A stretch of 64,000 nt of DNA from Symsagittifera roscoffensis (Eukaryota; Xenacoelomorpha; Acoela; Convolutidae). Of this stretch, positions 13,701-28,700 are shown in pieces (position 1 is the first letter of the stretch; each line of letters opens with the position of its first letter). The notes under the pieces are model-generated. The model did not search any database and was not told the origin of the DNA. It was given only the letters and a program-made list of their open reading frames with translations. The position numbers and the translations under genes were made by a program. Location of the stretch: NCBI RefSeq assembly GCF_963678635.1, contig NC_087065.1:40241430-40305429 (forward strand), written 5' to 3'.

Positions 13701-16700
13701 GTTGACCATAAATTGTTGATACATCTAAAAACAAAAATATTTAACAATTTCAAAAAAATTCTTTTTAAAGAAGTAAAAACTTACTAGTGTGTCCAAAAGC
13801 CTTGCCCTTGCTCTGATAAAATTTTCAGTGCTTTCTGAGCCAAAGTAAATCGCGCGTTACTTCTCCCAATCTGGCAAACTTGGCGAAATTAAAACTTCTA
13901 ATCCATAAAACATTCACAAAACAAAAAAGGATAACAAGAACAAATGAAAATATTTAAGAAAACTTTGAGTTCAGAACGTCAGTACCATTTATGTGGTAAA
14001 AAAGTGATCAAAGCAGTGATTAAAAAGTCAAAACTATTCGTCAGAAAACAAAAATAAAATAGCTTTTATAAGGGTAAAGCTCAAAATATTCTCACTGCCT
14101 TTTCAGGTGTCGCAAATAATTTTTTCTCTAACTTGTGAATAAAATTTTTATAACAAAAGTCAATCAAAAAACTTAAGATTTTTTTCTATACACATTCCCC
14201 AAACCCAATCCAAACTACAAAAATAAATATTTTGGTTCTACTGATACATGTCAAATTACTTTGCCGCATTTGCTACGCTCTAGAAGAAAATGGGAAGTAT
14301 CCTAAACAAAGCAAACTCACAAACTGTTTGTTGTCAATCTTACTAAGGCCTTGAATGAGCTGTTTTTGAAGCTTGTCTTCGCGCCCGCTGTCTTCAAAAA
14401 AGACAAAAAATATTAACTAAACAATTTTGAGGAAAATTTTATATACATAATCAGCCATTTTCCCCAAATTAGCCATCTTCAACCCCGCAGAACTTCACAG
14501 TTCAAATCTGTGATTTCAAAGGTCGGAACAAAAACCACACCGACATCAATTATTTTTCCACTATCTTCGAGGGTTGTTTCAATAGATTAAGCTTTTAAAA
14601 CTGTTTTGTAATTCACGGAGTCTAAAAAAAGTTGGCCTATGCTTGTGTCATCTCAAATAATTTTTGTTGCGTGACGCGACAATTCATAGGAGGCGACAAG
14701 TCGTAACAGGCGACAATTCATAACAGGCGACAAGTCGTAACGAGCAAAAATTTGTAACAGTAGGTTAAGCGGAGAACACTGATTCACGTCCAGTATTCCT
14801 CTCGTGCCAGATGTAAGCGCAGCGGAGCGAAGCGGAGCAAGCGTATCCTGCTTGCCGATGCCTTGTTACGAAATGTCGCGTTGTTATACGAATTTTTGCT
14901 TCTTACCTCTTTATCGCCTGTTACGAATTTTCGCCCTATCCTTTTGTTAATCTTCGTTTGGATCCAGAAAATTTTTCTTCTTATGGTTCGGGGTCCAGAA
15001 AAACTCCTTAGGAAATGGTATTTGAAAATGATTCATTCTTTTTGCAAAGACGTGAGTTATAGGCGGACATCATTTTTTGCATTTGATAGACCTTTATTAT
15101 TACATAAGCATTGGAGATTATTAGAACAGTTTCAAAGCTCGGCTCATTTGCATATTGCCCTGATACAATTAGCTTTCTTTCAAAATGATTCCGGACATTT
15201 GTGAATCAGGCAACAGTGCCCTGGACGAAATTGCCTGGAATGCTGAAAAGTCCCCCTCCACACAAAACACCTCCAGACATGTGTTCCAAAATCTTCTACC
15301 GTGACATGGCAAAATTCTCGCCTGCTCGTGTGCTTAAGCACTTAGCGGCAACCATAACTAATCTAAATTTCAATGAAAAAAAAAACGAAATTATTTTGAA
15401 CTGGGGTATTTTTTTTAAACAAACTTCCCAGGGAAGTGATAATTTTTCGCAATATTTTATCCGTGACACAAATGTCTATGCACTTCTTCCAAGGACCAAT
15501 TCATGTCAATTAAAATTGCGAGTAATAACTCAATTGCAGACATATTTTAAGGCTGGCAAGCCTGCAGTAAACTATATCTTTACGAGAACTCAGCCATAAA
15601 TTCTATGGCTGCCAATATCCATAGATTAGGTAATGGTGAACCCACATAAATCCAATAGAGTCTTTACGACTAGCAGAGATTTAGCACCTCAATGCGCACA
15701 TGTTCCCAATCAAATCCCAAAGGGCCTATTTATTGTATCCAAAATAACGACCGAAAGGGTTTCTTGGAATCTATAGTTAGATCTGTTTCTTGTTTATTTT
15801 CACTTTTGAGAAATAACAATTTTAAGATTCGCAAAAACCTGCTTCACTGACTTTTGCGTTCTTATTGAGAAATATCTAGTTCTCAGGACAGATCCTGATA
15901 AGTTTCAAAGGTTGCTAATCAAAGAAAACAGTTTCAAGTTTTCCGAAGCTTATGAAAGGCTTTAATAAATATTAATCAAAGTTGAGCTTAAACGGATATA
16001 TTTCGATGAGCTTATGATCGCTTGAATGGAATGAAGCTTATTCGTCTTTGTTGACTGAACAAAAGCTTTTAGCGGTGGAAAACCCTCAATGTCTTTGATT
16101 TTATGAGATCAACTTCCTCGCAAAAAAAACACAAAATGGCTCAAAAGAAGTTCTATAGAAAGACTTTCCCCAAGTCTAAAATGATCGGTTTGTGAGATCT
16201 CTTCAAAAACTGTTTGTGTTTCAAATGAAAGGTTCACTTTTGCCCAATATGAAAGATGGACCGCGTAATTGGGGAGGAACGCTGATCGTTTGTTTTTTAA
16301 GGAAAATAAGGTCGAATGAAGCCGATAGAGGCTTCTTCTTGTTAACATTCTTTCATTTATCATTTCAGAGGTATTAAGACTTTCAAAACATCTCCAAAAG
16401 TCATGATCAAAGAATTTTAACAAAAATTTTTAAATAAGAAAAACTTGTCAACTCTTCCTTGTCAAACTTGCTAAGGCGGCCTTGAATGAGCTTCTCTTGA
16501 AGCTTATCTTCGCGCCCATCGCCTCCAAAAAAGACAAAAATGTTAAAGAAAAATTTTTGAGGAAAATTATAAATACATAACTAGCCATTTTCCCCCAAAT
16601 TAGCAATCTTTAACCCCGCATAACTTCCCGGCTCACATCTGTCACTTCAATGCTTGGAACAAAAACCACACTTGCAATAATTATATCTCCACGATCTTCG

Positions 16701-19700
16701 AATGTCGGTTCAATCTGTCAATTCTTTATTAATCACAAATTGGATAAAAGAGTCCCGAAATCAAAATCCTAGCTTTGAAACCATAATTTTTTGATACGTT
16801 GTCGCCGTCTTACTTTTTTGATTTTTGTGGATGGTGTCAATACCAGGTCATTGAAATACCACAAAAATGGCTAGTCGAGAGTCTGAATAAAAAAGCGTTT
16901 TTTTTCTGAATAAAAAAGCATCTGGTTTCTATTCTAGCATCAGGGCGAAGCCATGGTTATTGTGACCGTCTTTCAGGTATCTGCGTCAACTTTTTTCAGT
17001 AAAAAATATTAAAAAAAACTCATTATTTTTAAAGACTTTCTTTTTTCTTGTTAATCTTTGCACAAGCAATGTCAACTAGGATTTGATAGCCTTTCAAACA
17101 AATAAGCAGTCGTTTGAAATATTTCGCGCGCCTCAACTCATATTGGAAAAATTTAATTTGCCGTTTACGTTTTAACAGAACCAAATAAATTGCTCGCTAT
17201 TCATTTTGCGTTGAACAAAATCATATCCGAATTCACATCCCTATAAAAATACAACAATTCGAAGCTTACGTAGAAAAAATAACACCCTATCACAAAATTT
17301 TTTTTCATAATCTTGGAGAGTAAGAGCACCAACACTTCTTGTATCAAAATTCCTCATTGTTCTAACTGGCTCAAAAAAATCTGCTTCAATTTTTTTTCAA
17401 TCCGTACACTTAACAAAAAAAATCTCAAATTTTTCGTTTTTCATCTTTAGTTTTCTCCATATGCAAAGTCAAAACTAAATTGATATTTTTTGCCTCAACT
17501 TAAAATTTGATCAGAAAATTATTATGATTAATTCAAATTGAAATGATATAATGTGCCGCTTAATTTTTAATAGGAGAAATTATATCGCGCTTTGTTATAC
17601 CAAATAATCCTAAAAACTAACAAGACTGCTCGTATCAGGGCGAAGCCCTGAATGTTCCGACTGCCTTTTAAGGTTCAGGAGCAGCAGTAATAACAGCAGT
17701 AATAACATTTAAAAAAATAAATGAAAAAAAAAATAAAACGAAAATTTTTTTTTCTAAAGTTTGAAATTTTTTATGAAAATCATCCCCCCACACGCCATAT
17801 AAAGTACAAAAGAATACATTTCGCTCCTAGTAACAAATCAATTATGGCAAATAAGCTTCGTTCAACCAATTTGGAACGATTTATAAGACGGATTAAATCT
17901 CCGCTTACGCGTTAATAGCGCGAATTACATCGCGCGTTAATTGTCCCAAATTGGTCAAAATGGCCAAAATAGCAAACTTTAAACCCTCATAACTTTACCA
18001 AAAATGATCACAGGTGAAATATCTTTTCAAATTTAAGCTCAGGACAACAATATCTTTTGAATGATATTTAAAAAATCCGTCAAAAATGGCTAGTTAAAAA
18101 GTCGAAATTTGTCTGAAGAAAAAAAAACCGACCCCGAGCACAAATATTCCGTCACTTTCGTATCGAAAGTCGGAACAATAAAAAAACAAACCGCGTTGAA
18201 ATTGTGTTTTAATTTAGAGCTCAAGCATCAAGATAATTCAGCTCTCATGTGTTGAAGTTGAAACAAAAACTAAACCGAGCACATTAATTTTATTACTTCT
18301 TTATAAGTTGATACAACCAGCTGTGGTTATAAACCTTTTTTTTTTTCACGAACTATGAAATGGACCAAATAGCGTGCCTCATTTGAATTCCGAATAGGAC
18401 TGAATTTTTCTTGCCGTATTTAACTTCGCATTGATAGAAAGTTGAAACAATCTAGCGCATTAATTATCTCACAAGGATCCAATTGGCACTTTTAACCCCT
18501 CATTATAACGATAAGGTTCAAGGTATCATTTAACATCAAATGGTATGAAAATCATCCATGAAGAAGTCGAAATTGGTGTGGATAAAAAACAAAAAACCAG
18601 CAAGGTTTTCTGCCATTTCTAAAACTGGAACAAAAACCACATCGAGTTCACTAATCCGTTTATTTCTTCGAAAGTTGATAACATTATAGTTTAAAAAGCT
18701 TTAAAAACATTTTATTTTGCATTTAAAATGATTATATAGAAACTATGGCCCGCGAGTTTTTGTGTCTCCACAAAAATTGTTATACGTTTTTCTTCGGACT
18801 TGGATAAACTTTTTTAACAATTTTTTTCAGGTTTGAAAAAGTTTGTTCTAAAAAGTTATAATTTTTAGATTAATTAAGAAACTAGTGGTTTAAAAGTGCG
18901 TAGCAAAAACATCAGATTAAGTCTGCGCAGAAATCGTTTTTATTTTGAATTGATTCCAGCTAAAGGGTCCAAATTTTGCGTTCTTAAATCAGAAATAAAT
19001 CATTTGGTGTTTGTTATTGTGTCTGGTTAAAAAATTGGCAAAACGAAAAAATTTTTCAAATGGTTTTCGGACGATTCTTTCTTTTTGTTTTTTTTTTGTT
19101 TTCAAAACTTATCATTTTCTAACCAGAAACTACTTCAGATACTTGATAGAACAGTCAGTTTTGCTTTTTTTGTCCTGACGCAGCCCTTAAAATTTTTTGG
19201 GAGGTATGAAAGGGTAAAAAAATCGAGTGCTTGATGTAGGTGTTCGGTCTTATTGTAACAATGATGAAGAAAAAGCTTCAAGGACCTCTTATTTTTTGTA
19301 TGAATGTTGCGAAATCGATTTTGTCGGAGATGATGGAGAGATTTAATTAGTAATTTTTAGACGTAAGGAATTTTTCATCCAGTGCATCGTCGTTATAGCC
19401 AAAACGATTCATAATGGCGACAAATGTTTTCTACTTTCATGTCAAAAAACAAAAACTCCGCGACTCGAATCTGGAATAATTCTGGAATTTACTTAGAAAC
19501 TTCTGTCAACCCCTTCACCCCTCAGTGGTATCTACTGAAAAACATTCACCTCATTAAATAAAATTAGCAAGTTAGCAATAAAGATGTTTTTCAGAATCAT
19601 AATTTTGCTGCTTTCTGATTGGTTGAAAATCTACTAACTTAATTCACTGAACATTCTCCTCCATTCTTGAAAGTGGGAAAACTGCTAGAGATTGTAATTT

Positions 19701-22700
19701 TGATTAGATCATTGTTTTATTATATGTTTAATTGATTTTCTAAGAAATTTATTTTGCTCAGTTTTGTCTTACTTTTGAAAGATATTTAATCGTGTTGCAA
19801 CATTATGACTGCTCAATTTAGCCATATCAATCATAAAACATCAATTGTAAAAATTGGAGTCGAAAAATTTTTTTTGTGAACAATCAATTTGTCCTAATTC
19901 AATTTAGAATAGTTTTGTTGTGTGGGATAGGTCACTACGCATAAATAGTTCGCGTTACCCTTTCAGCATTAATAATCAATTCTTCACAGCGTGCAAGAAT
20001 TAGTCCAGAGCATGTACAAATTGGCAATTATCAAACCTTCAGAACTTAGCAAAAAAAATGGGAGGTAAAATATCTTTCAACATTTGAATTCAGGTAGTCG
20101 ATATATTCAATGGGGTATGAAAATCTTGAGTCAAAAACTAATATTTCGATCGCCGAAATTTGACTGAATAACAACCAACCCAAGCATAACTATTATTTTG
20201 ATGCTGGAACATTATGAGCTATAAAAATATATTCGAGCGATAGTTTTTCCATAGAAAACAGCCTGGAAAAATTTTCGCAAACATTTTTTCAAAAAATCTG
20301 ATGTCACATCAACGTCGGTAAGTTATTTGATCCGTCTAGATGTTTGAACAGTTGAAAATTCATTTTCTAGCTAATATTTACATGACTAATTTATTCGTAG
20401 CGTTCTGTTCCGTGTCTGCCTTTTTCACTACTCTTTTAACTTTATATTAATTTTTGTGTACAATTGCTTTTTTTTGCAAGATATTCTCGCAAAAATGCAA
20501 TTTTTGGTTGCTATGTTCTTCCAGTATGATTTACGAAATATTTTTTTGTTTTGTTTGCTAGTGATAACTTTCATTGGATTTATTTTATCAAGTGCTGCCA
20601 TTATATGGAGACGTGTTTTTAAAAATCGAAAAAGTTGCAACATTGTCCCTTCAAATAAACTCAATTAATTATAATTTTGGTGTTTATTTCTTTTTTTAAA
20701 AGTATGCTCACAGCTGTTGGAAACTTTTTCGTGTTTTTATGTCTATTACTCTGTGCAACTTGCATTACTAACGTGTAGCACTAATTTGTTTTTGTTTTTT
20801 ATATAATTAATTTTTTTATGTCCCCTGAAAAATTAATTGAGAAGCTGTTTGCTGTTTAAATCACAGCAAGTGTTTGTGAACAACATTCTAAATCGTTTTA
20901 TTGGCAAAATTAGGCAATCTGCAAAACTATCATCAGTAACAACTCTTCGTCTGTTTTCGTCACTTTTCATGGTTCAATTAGTATTTTATGTTAAATAAAT
21001 ACTACACCTCCTCCGCTCTTGTTGCAAATACATTTTGCTAACCACCATAAATGTTCAAGTTCTAGAAATCTCAATTCGAATGTTTTTCTGCAACAAACCT
21101 GCGTCAAGGCATTTAAAAAGTGTTTTCCTTACTCATGAGAGAAGTTTTTTCCAGATCGCAAAAGTTTGCGCAGTGATTAAAAAAATGCCAAAAACATTTT
21201 CTGCGTTTATCGGCTTATTTTAGTTTGATTTTACAAAATTGATGAATGGCGCATGTTCCAACTGTCATAACTTAAAACACAATCTGCTAATTTTAATTTT
21301 TTTACAAGAAAAAATTTTTTTTTTCAAACTTAATCTTTCATTATTTTTTTTAAATATTCTTCTTATCATTTTTTCATAGTATGATTACCAGCATATCAAT
21401 TAAATGTTTTATTTGTTAATATCTTAAAATGATTTGCGTTAACTTGTAATAAAAAAATCCAACACGCTGCTTACTGGCTCAGTTTCAGACTGTCGCCGAA
21501 GTCGCAGCGAGCCAATTTTTTAAAATTTGTTCTGTCAGATTTTCCAATTTTTTTTTTGTTTTTTATATAAACTTTTCTTTGAAAAGTATAAAAATTTTGT
21601 CACACGGTTTCCGATAAAACGGGTAAGTAGGATGTATAGAGTGATTCACGCGTCACCCTAAACCAATGAAACTGTAACCGTAACCAATAACAAGACAACA
21701 TAGATCCTATAACCAGCCTGCAATCAGCATAGAGCAGCGAAACCTGTTGTTTTGGGAGTTTTCTCCTGCGTGTCTTTGATCCGAGTCATTTCCAGCAGTC
21801 GCCGTTTTTGCCCAGATATTAAATCGGTCCCACCGGAGACTTCAAATTATCGGTCAAATTTGTCACCTGAATTCAAAGATCAGACTTCACTAGTTTTTGG
21901 TGCAGAAAATTTCTATGGGATTATGGCATCTGAATTCAAGGCTCACATGGAAGTTTTGTCCCGACATACGTACTCAAAATTATAGCAAATCTTACAATTT
22001 TGTATTTGATATCTAATTGTTCATCAAAATAACTGAAATCATAGCGAGGAAAAGTTTTGTTTGATTTAGAAGTGCAAATTGGTTTCTGCATCGATAAACA
22101 CTTTTAAGGTCCGACGCATCGAGCTTTGCTTGTTCAAGGGCAGAAACACACAACCGATTCCCATGTTACGTTCAGACAACAAAATTGGCCTAAAAATGGA
22201 TTTAAATTTGAAAGGATTTGAAAGGAACAAAATTCAGTTTTTGAGTAACAAAAAAAAGTAACAAAAATATCACAGTTAGGCAGAAAAAAATTAAATTGAA
22301 CAAGTAACCAACGTAACCAACTTTAGTTTAAGACGTAGAAAATACTTTATGTGCGTTGAAGTTCGCATCTCACTCAAGTGGAAAAAAATCGATTATTGTT
22401 TAGTTTCATTGTCAGTGTCCACAAAAGTGGAAAAAAAAATCGATTATAATGGATGAAAAAAGGATTTTGTTGCCTCGAAAAATAGTAATATTATAATCCA
22501 TTTTTAATTGATTATAATCGATTTGTTTTCACTTTTGTGGACACTGACAAGGAAACTCAATTATAATCGATTTTTATTCATGGAACTCCAATTCGGGGAA
22601 TAATTATTGGTAATCGAAATTTTGATAGAGTGGTTTGAACGACCCCGTTGAGTACACAAGTAACAAAAGATTTTTCCCGCCACTCGGCAATTTTTCTTTT

Positions 22701-25700
22701 TATAAAATTGGTTTGTATGAAAAAAAAAACAGCCAAAGCATAACTATCTCACATTCTTCGTGTTGCTCGAAGATGATGTGTAGCTAAATATCAAATTTTT
22801 TAAGCTAATTAACAACATTACAATAAAATCTTTTCAGCGAGGGGAAGAGCTGGTTGTCATATCCTCTATTAGAGTTTCTATTAATTGGACCGCAATCTTG
22901 TCAATCATTAACCCTAATGGCCTCACTTAGGCTATTTGATTTGTGTTTATTAGCAGATTCGTCTGGACAAATACAAAAACCTCCGGCAGAATCGTCAGGC
23001 AAACAGTCTGACAGGCATTAAACTTGTTCAAATGGCATATCATAAGTGCATCCAATAATTGATACCTGGGTATACTATTCCCCAGACAGAAATAGGACAA
23101 TACTGATGCCAAACTTCGAAAATGGCCTGTTAGATGCATTAGCCGTCAATCGCAAAGATTGGAGTAAAAAGAATCATGCTAACTTCGGTCACTATTTTTA
23201 GCTTGACCTTGCTGATTTTTTGAGCTCTGCTAAAAAATTAGAGCATTTTTGGTAGTGTTGCGGCAAAAAATGCATTTCTCCAAACTAGAGACAGTTGTAT
23301 TGTCCCCGTGGCGCCAGTAAAAATCTTGTTAAAGTCTGTCAGTCAGAAATGGTTGCAATAAAATTGTGCCACAAGGTTTTTCATGAGACATCTTTGGCGA
23401 TCAAATTAAACTTATATAATACACTGAAGTTCTTATGAAAATGCAGTTGAGTAGAAAAAATAATTAACAAGAAACATGAATATCTATATGGAACCCAGAT
23501 TGTTTTGACTACCATTTTACTGGACATGAATTGTTTTAAATGGTCCAAAATAAATAAATATTTGATAACCTGTGTATTTAGCTCTGCTAATATTAAACTT
23601 CAGCATGCTAAAATGTGCATAGAATTAGTATGACCAATTAGTAGGCCTGGCTCTTCCCCTTCCCCCGCCTCATATGAGCATCAACTTGTGAGGGGGGTTT
23701 CACAAAATACTTGTAAAAAGCAGTAGGAGTGGGGAAAAGGAAAAGGAACCATTGAGCTTAATTGAGTATGAGTGCGAAAAATTTTCACGCAAAATTTTTT
23801 TGTGTATTGAAACCATTAAGTATCAATCGAGATGCTATGTCGTTTGGTTTTTAGTCGAGTGGAAGCCTGCAAAATACAGAAATCCGATTCATTGTGCAGA
23901 GTCAGCCAATTTTCTCAGTAAAACTGGTTTAAATATAAAAGTCACTCAAAGTGTATATATTTGTTTCTTTGTTTATTTCTGTAAAAATTATGTCTCTATC
24001 AAAAGCCTTTTCAATGTCTGAAATGGACATTTATCAGGTTTTAAGATTGAACTACTGCAAAACACTACAAGAGTGGTGGACAGATGACGTTGATGGAGAA
24101 TGTATTAGTTTTAACTTGTATAAAAACACCGAAAGTTCAATAATTTTGTTAAGAAGATGGAGAGGAGATTACAGCCAGATGTATCAACAATATTTTTATT
24201 TAGAAGATTTGTAACTGATCAGGATTGAAAACGTAATATTTCTCATAGTTTTTTTTGGAAAAACACGTCGAGACCTGTTTAAAAAGAGAGTCGTAATATT
24301 CAGGGCTTTCCAATGATACAATCTATTTGGTTGTATTTTTTAAAATCAATATTTGTTTTTTTTTTCATACAAATATTGATTATAAAAAATTTTGCTTGGA
24401 ACATTTATAATCACTTGAATACCTCATTAACTTGTGGTACTTTACTACACAAGTTTAAAAGAAGCGGGAAAACAAAAAAAGCTATAGAATTTTCAAAAAA
24501 TAAAATGTAATTTTGATTGGAACTTTTTTTTCAAAATGTCCAAAAACGTCAATTTGAATTGGTTAAATAAAAAAGTTTGCAGAGATCTTTTAAATTAGAT
24601 TTTACAGGTGTTACAGGAAAGATTCCAAAATCAATTTGTTGGAGCTTCAAGAACCTGTCGATGATGTGTTTGATTTTTTTCAAAGTTTCTTGACAAAGGT
24701 TTTCCTGGTCGGTTATTTAGTTGAATGTTTCTTTTGTTTTTTATTTTATATTAACTTTGACACTTTATATCATCTTTGGTTTTTTTCTGATAATTTTTCA
24801 AAAATGGAAAAATCCAGATGCGGTCTTTTCCGAAACTTACACGCCTCAGAATCATAGAAATGTTGTTTGCGTGTATCAAATTGATAAAAACGGTATTTAT
24901 GCTACTCATTCTCAAAAAATTCTCAAAAAGTGTAATACTTGCTCATTTTGTTCATTACTTTTTTGTTTGCTACTGTTTGACCTTGACAGCGTTTTCTTCT
25001 TTCAATTTATCTATCATAAGTTAATGTTCGCTTCATGAGATCAGATTTTATTTCAATCTCAATTTTTATTCTTCTTAACTAACTTAGGTAAGCCTTTTAG
25101 GGGTATACTATTTTCAAAATTGAAAATGCGGGCGCAGTCAAAAAACAAATCTGGCATGAGTAGAGTACCTCCATTCTGCTAAATCACACAATCGACTCAC
25201 CTGTTCTCTGGGAAGATCGGAGACCTATGTTCCAATAGCACTGATAACCAAAAAGAACATAGACATCGAGAACTTGATAAGTGCTTCGGATAAGTGCTTC
25301 CGAAAACGCACTTATCAACATCAAAATTTTCCGGGGAAAGAGGTTCATTAGCAGATAATTGAATTAAATTCATGCTTCGCTCTAGATAACGGAGAAAAAT
25401 GAAAAACTGCTTAAAAATTCACTCAGCGAGAATCCTCCGGAACACTTTCAATGAGTTCTTGAGTGATCTGAAACTGACTTTAAAAAAAACATAATATCAC
25501 ATTCGAACGACAGGAATTACTAGTAAAAGAGCGCGATAGAGAAAGGTAATGAGCAATAGCTGAGATGACAAAAAACGTTAAATTTCCATTAGAGAATACG
25601 AAGGAATTTGAGACATTTTATTATCAACATCAGAAACTATGACATACAAAGAATATTATTGATTGAAACCTTAGCGCCTCTAGATGCACTAAACGTAGCT

Positions 25701-28700
25701 TTGCTGAACGAGAAAAAGATTTTGAAACACTTGAAGATAACAATTACTTCCAAGCCTAAAAACATACGTTCGAAATCCATCGGATTTTTAACATCAAATA
25801 AAAACTTATTTCAAAAATGGAAAAAGAAATATTTTGTATGAAATGAAGAGTCAGACTTCCAAAAAACTGCCCAGATGTTTTCCATGCAAACGACGCAGAA
25901 TGAACTGCTTGTAATTTTGAGGATCATTTTGCAGGAAATTGTAAATCAAATTGTAAAAATGTGACATTCCTTGATGGTTCTAATCTTATGAACAGCAATG
26001 TTCAACCTTACCAGTGATTTGTATATACGTTTGTAGATTTAAAAAAAATAAAAATTGGATCTAAAATGATGCAAGCAAAATGATGATTAATCAGCTTTAA
26101 ATGTTACAAAAATTTTTGGCTTCGAAGGAAAAGAAATAAAGAAACTTTCGAACATCGGTTTAAGAAAAAAAATTGTACTTAGGAAGATTCAAGTCAATTT
26201 GGCAGTTGCAGTCAGCTTTCTGGTACGAGATCGTAACCTATGAGCGGGAGTTACGCAACCATTACGTCAAGATTTTGAAAGTAGTCCAAGCAAATAAGGA
26301 CTTATGTTGCGTGTTAAAGACGACGGACGCGGTAATGTTTGTTGGAAAAGTCGTAATTGAATGCTCTTTTCAACTGCAATTTTCTTCCCGAAGAACATAA
26401 CCAAAGCTTCTTTGGGATCAACAAGTATAAAAATTGGGCATCAAGGTGACACAGAGCTCATTCCTCTACTTCAAATCAGATCGCTAAAAAATTTTGTTTT
26501 ACCGTCTGTAAACAGTACCGAGAAGGTGGAAAAAGCTGAAATTAACCTGGCTTGTGGTTTTAAAAACTTATTCCAAAGAATTGACAAAATTTTTTAAAAA
26601 TCAATCAAAAATTACTCTCATCTTCACCACCCACTGAGATCAATGACAGAAAGAGCGAAGAGTTCGACCGCATTTACTACGCGCTGTAAGAACAGAACCG
26701 TGAAGGACAAAATCCGAAAGTCATTTAAAAAACTTGAATAAAATTGAACTAAAAATCATTTCATAAGGCCTTTTCTAATAACATGTAAAGATAGTTAAAT
26801 AAACAAATTAGCATTCGATTTTATGATTCTCAATGATCAAATCTAGAAAAACAGAGAACAAATGTCCGACACGCACGGTTTCGTGGACCAGGTTGCAGCA
26901 AAAATTGCAGAAGTTTCCGAAGGAAAAATTCGGTTCACAATTTTGAATCTCAAATGAAAAATCTGCTTGCAGACAATTAGTTTTAGAATACTTGAGAATT
27001 TAACAGTCTATTTTTTTAGTAGAGTTCTTGGCAAATTCATCGGAAGTTTTGGATTGAACTGGTTTTTCGCATTAAGCGATACGTCGACTGAATTTCAACG
27101 AGTCATGAACTCATTCATTAAGTCAATTTCGCTCACAACATATTACATAGACGACAATTTAATCGCATTAACAAGCTTTCTTAGGGTCAAAAATATGACC
27201 CTCCTTTTAAATATTTTATCTATTCATCGAAATATTGAAAAAAATCGATCCTTCTTCTTATTAATATACCAATTTATAAAAGTAGTACCCAATCTAGCAA
27301 GAATACAAACACTGTATGCATTTTGGAACGAAATTCTATTTAAAATTGAAATGAAAATTATTTTATCGCATTTGAAAAAAAAATCAAGTCGGAAAGTCAA
27401 TTTACCAGAGAACACTCCACGTCAAATTACAGTTGAGAGGAAAAACAGACGCTTCATGTATTCGGGTTGGCACTAACTGACAGAAACTCCTTTGGAGTAA
27501 ATCAAAAACAGTTGCATTCGTTAGCAGAATTTTAAAAATACGTGATACCAAACACTCGAAGGTTAAACTCCAACTTCTGGGAGAAGTATAGGCCGTTGCA
27601 CACAACTTCAACTACCTGTTTGGTTCTGAATTCAAAACACTAACAGACCACAAAGGGACTTTATTAGCATTTTTTGAAAATTTGTGGAAAAAAAACGATT
27701 CATATTCGTTAGTATAGTTGATAGAACTATACGATTGAATTTTGCTTTATAAGAGCTCACGGGAAAAAAATATGGGTTTCAGATTGCCTTTCCCTAGAGT
27801 TTTTAAACACCGACTTGTCGAAGTTTATTTTTTCTATTAATTTTCCCTTATTTCTGTTACCTATCGATTCTAAAACTTGTAAAATTCATCGGACGTAATT
27901 TTTGTGATAAGTATGCAAATAGCTAAATGTATTTTCTGCAATTCCTTCAGGCATCTAAGTCGCCTTTGATGTCAAAAATCTACACACAAAAAAAACTTTT
28001 TCTCGGTAAAAACTATAGAGAATCTTCAAAACTACCCAAAATTTTTGTGAATAGAAAATTTATTTTCAACAAGAATCTTGCTTTACTAAGTAGACATAAA
28101 CGTTAAGCAACTCATAAAAAACTTGGAGATGAGAAGGGATCTACACACTACGAAAACTGGCAAACTTTTCTAACAGCTTTACAAAAAACTCATAGACTTA
28201 ATTATTTTTCTCGGAAAACGTATGGTGGCCTCACATCGACAGACTGATCTGGTACCACGGAAAAAGTTGCTCGATCTGCATTGAAGCAAGTAAAAGTCCT
28301 CTCAACCCGTTTGCTTCCCATCAAATTTGTTCAAAAGTAGTAATCTTGGCACCTCTTTGGATATTAACGAGGGTACTCCGAGTTTTTTATATATTGGTAG
28401 ATGTTCTAAATTTTCCTAGCCAAAAATTTAGCTCAAATATTTTAGCAAAACGTGTAGCTCATTTTCTTTGAAATAAAAATTACTTTCCTTGTTTTCTATA
28501 AAAAAAATATATAGTAGGTCAGTAGGTCAGTCATGTTGCGTTACATTTTTGGCACGTTCGCTGATCTTCATTCCAACGCTTTAGTTGAAAAATCCGTATA
28601 AAAGGTCAAAAGAGAAAAACACACTAACTCATCGGTCATGCCCAATTTTTCTTATACCTAGCCTGTTGTTTAAAATTTGAAAGTTGTTCAAATGTTAAAA

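Larger units (their letters stand above)
25400..28700 (+). mobile_element. decayed Ty3/gypsy retrotransposon in intron 3
   Basis: Gag zinc knuckle, reverse transcriptase, RNase H and integrase follow in the canonical Ty3/gypsy order on one strand, each recognisable but with stops and frame changes. I could not delimit LTRs, so the ends are approximate. It lies in the same orientation as the host gene. The frames 25608-25841, 26173-26400 and 26361-26597 fall in its gag-to-pol interval. The last (FKNLFQRIDKI region) resembles the linker before gypsy RT. Confidence 0.75.

Noticed and set aside
20456-20668. Small single-membrane-segment protein
   Set aside because: One hydrophobic stretch in T-rich DNA, an equally long frame on the opposite strand, and no recognisable motif or conserved neighbour.
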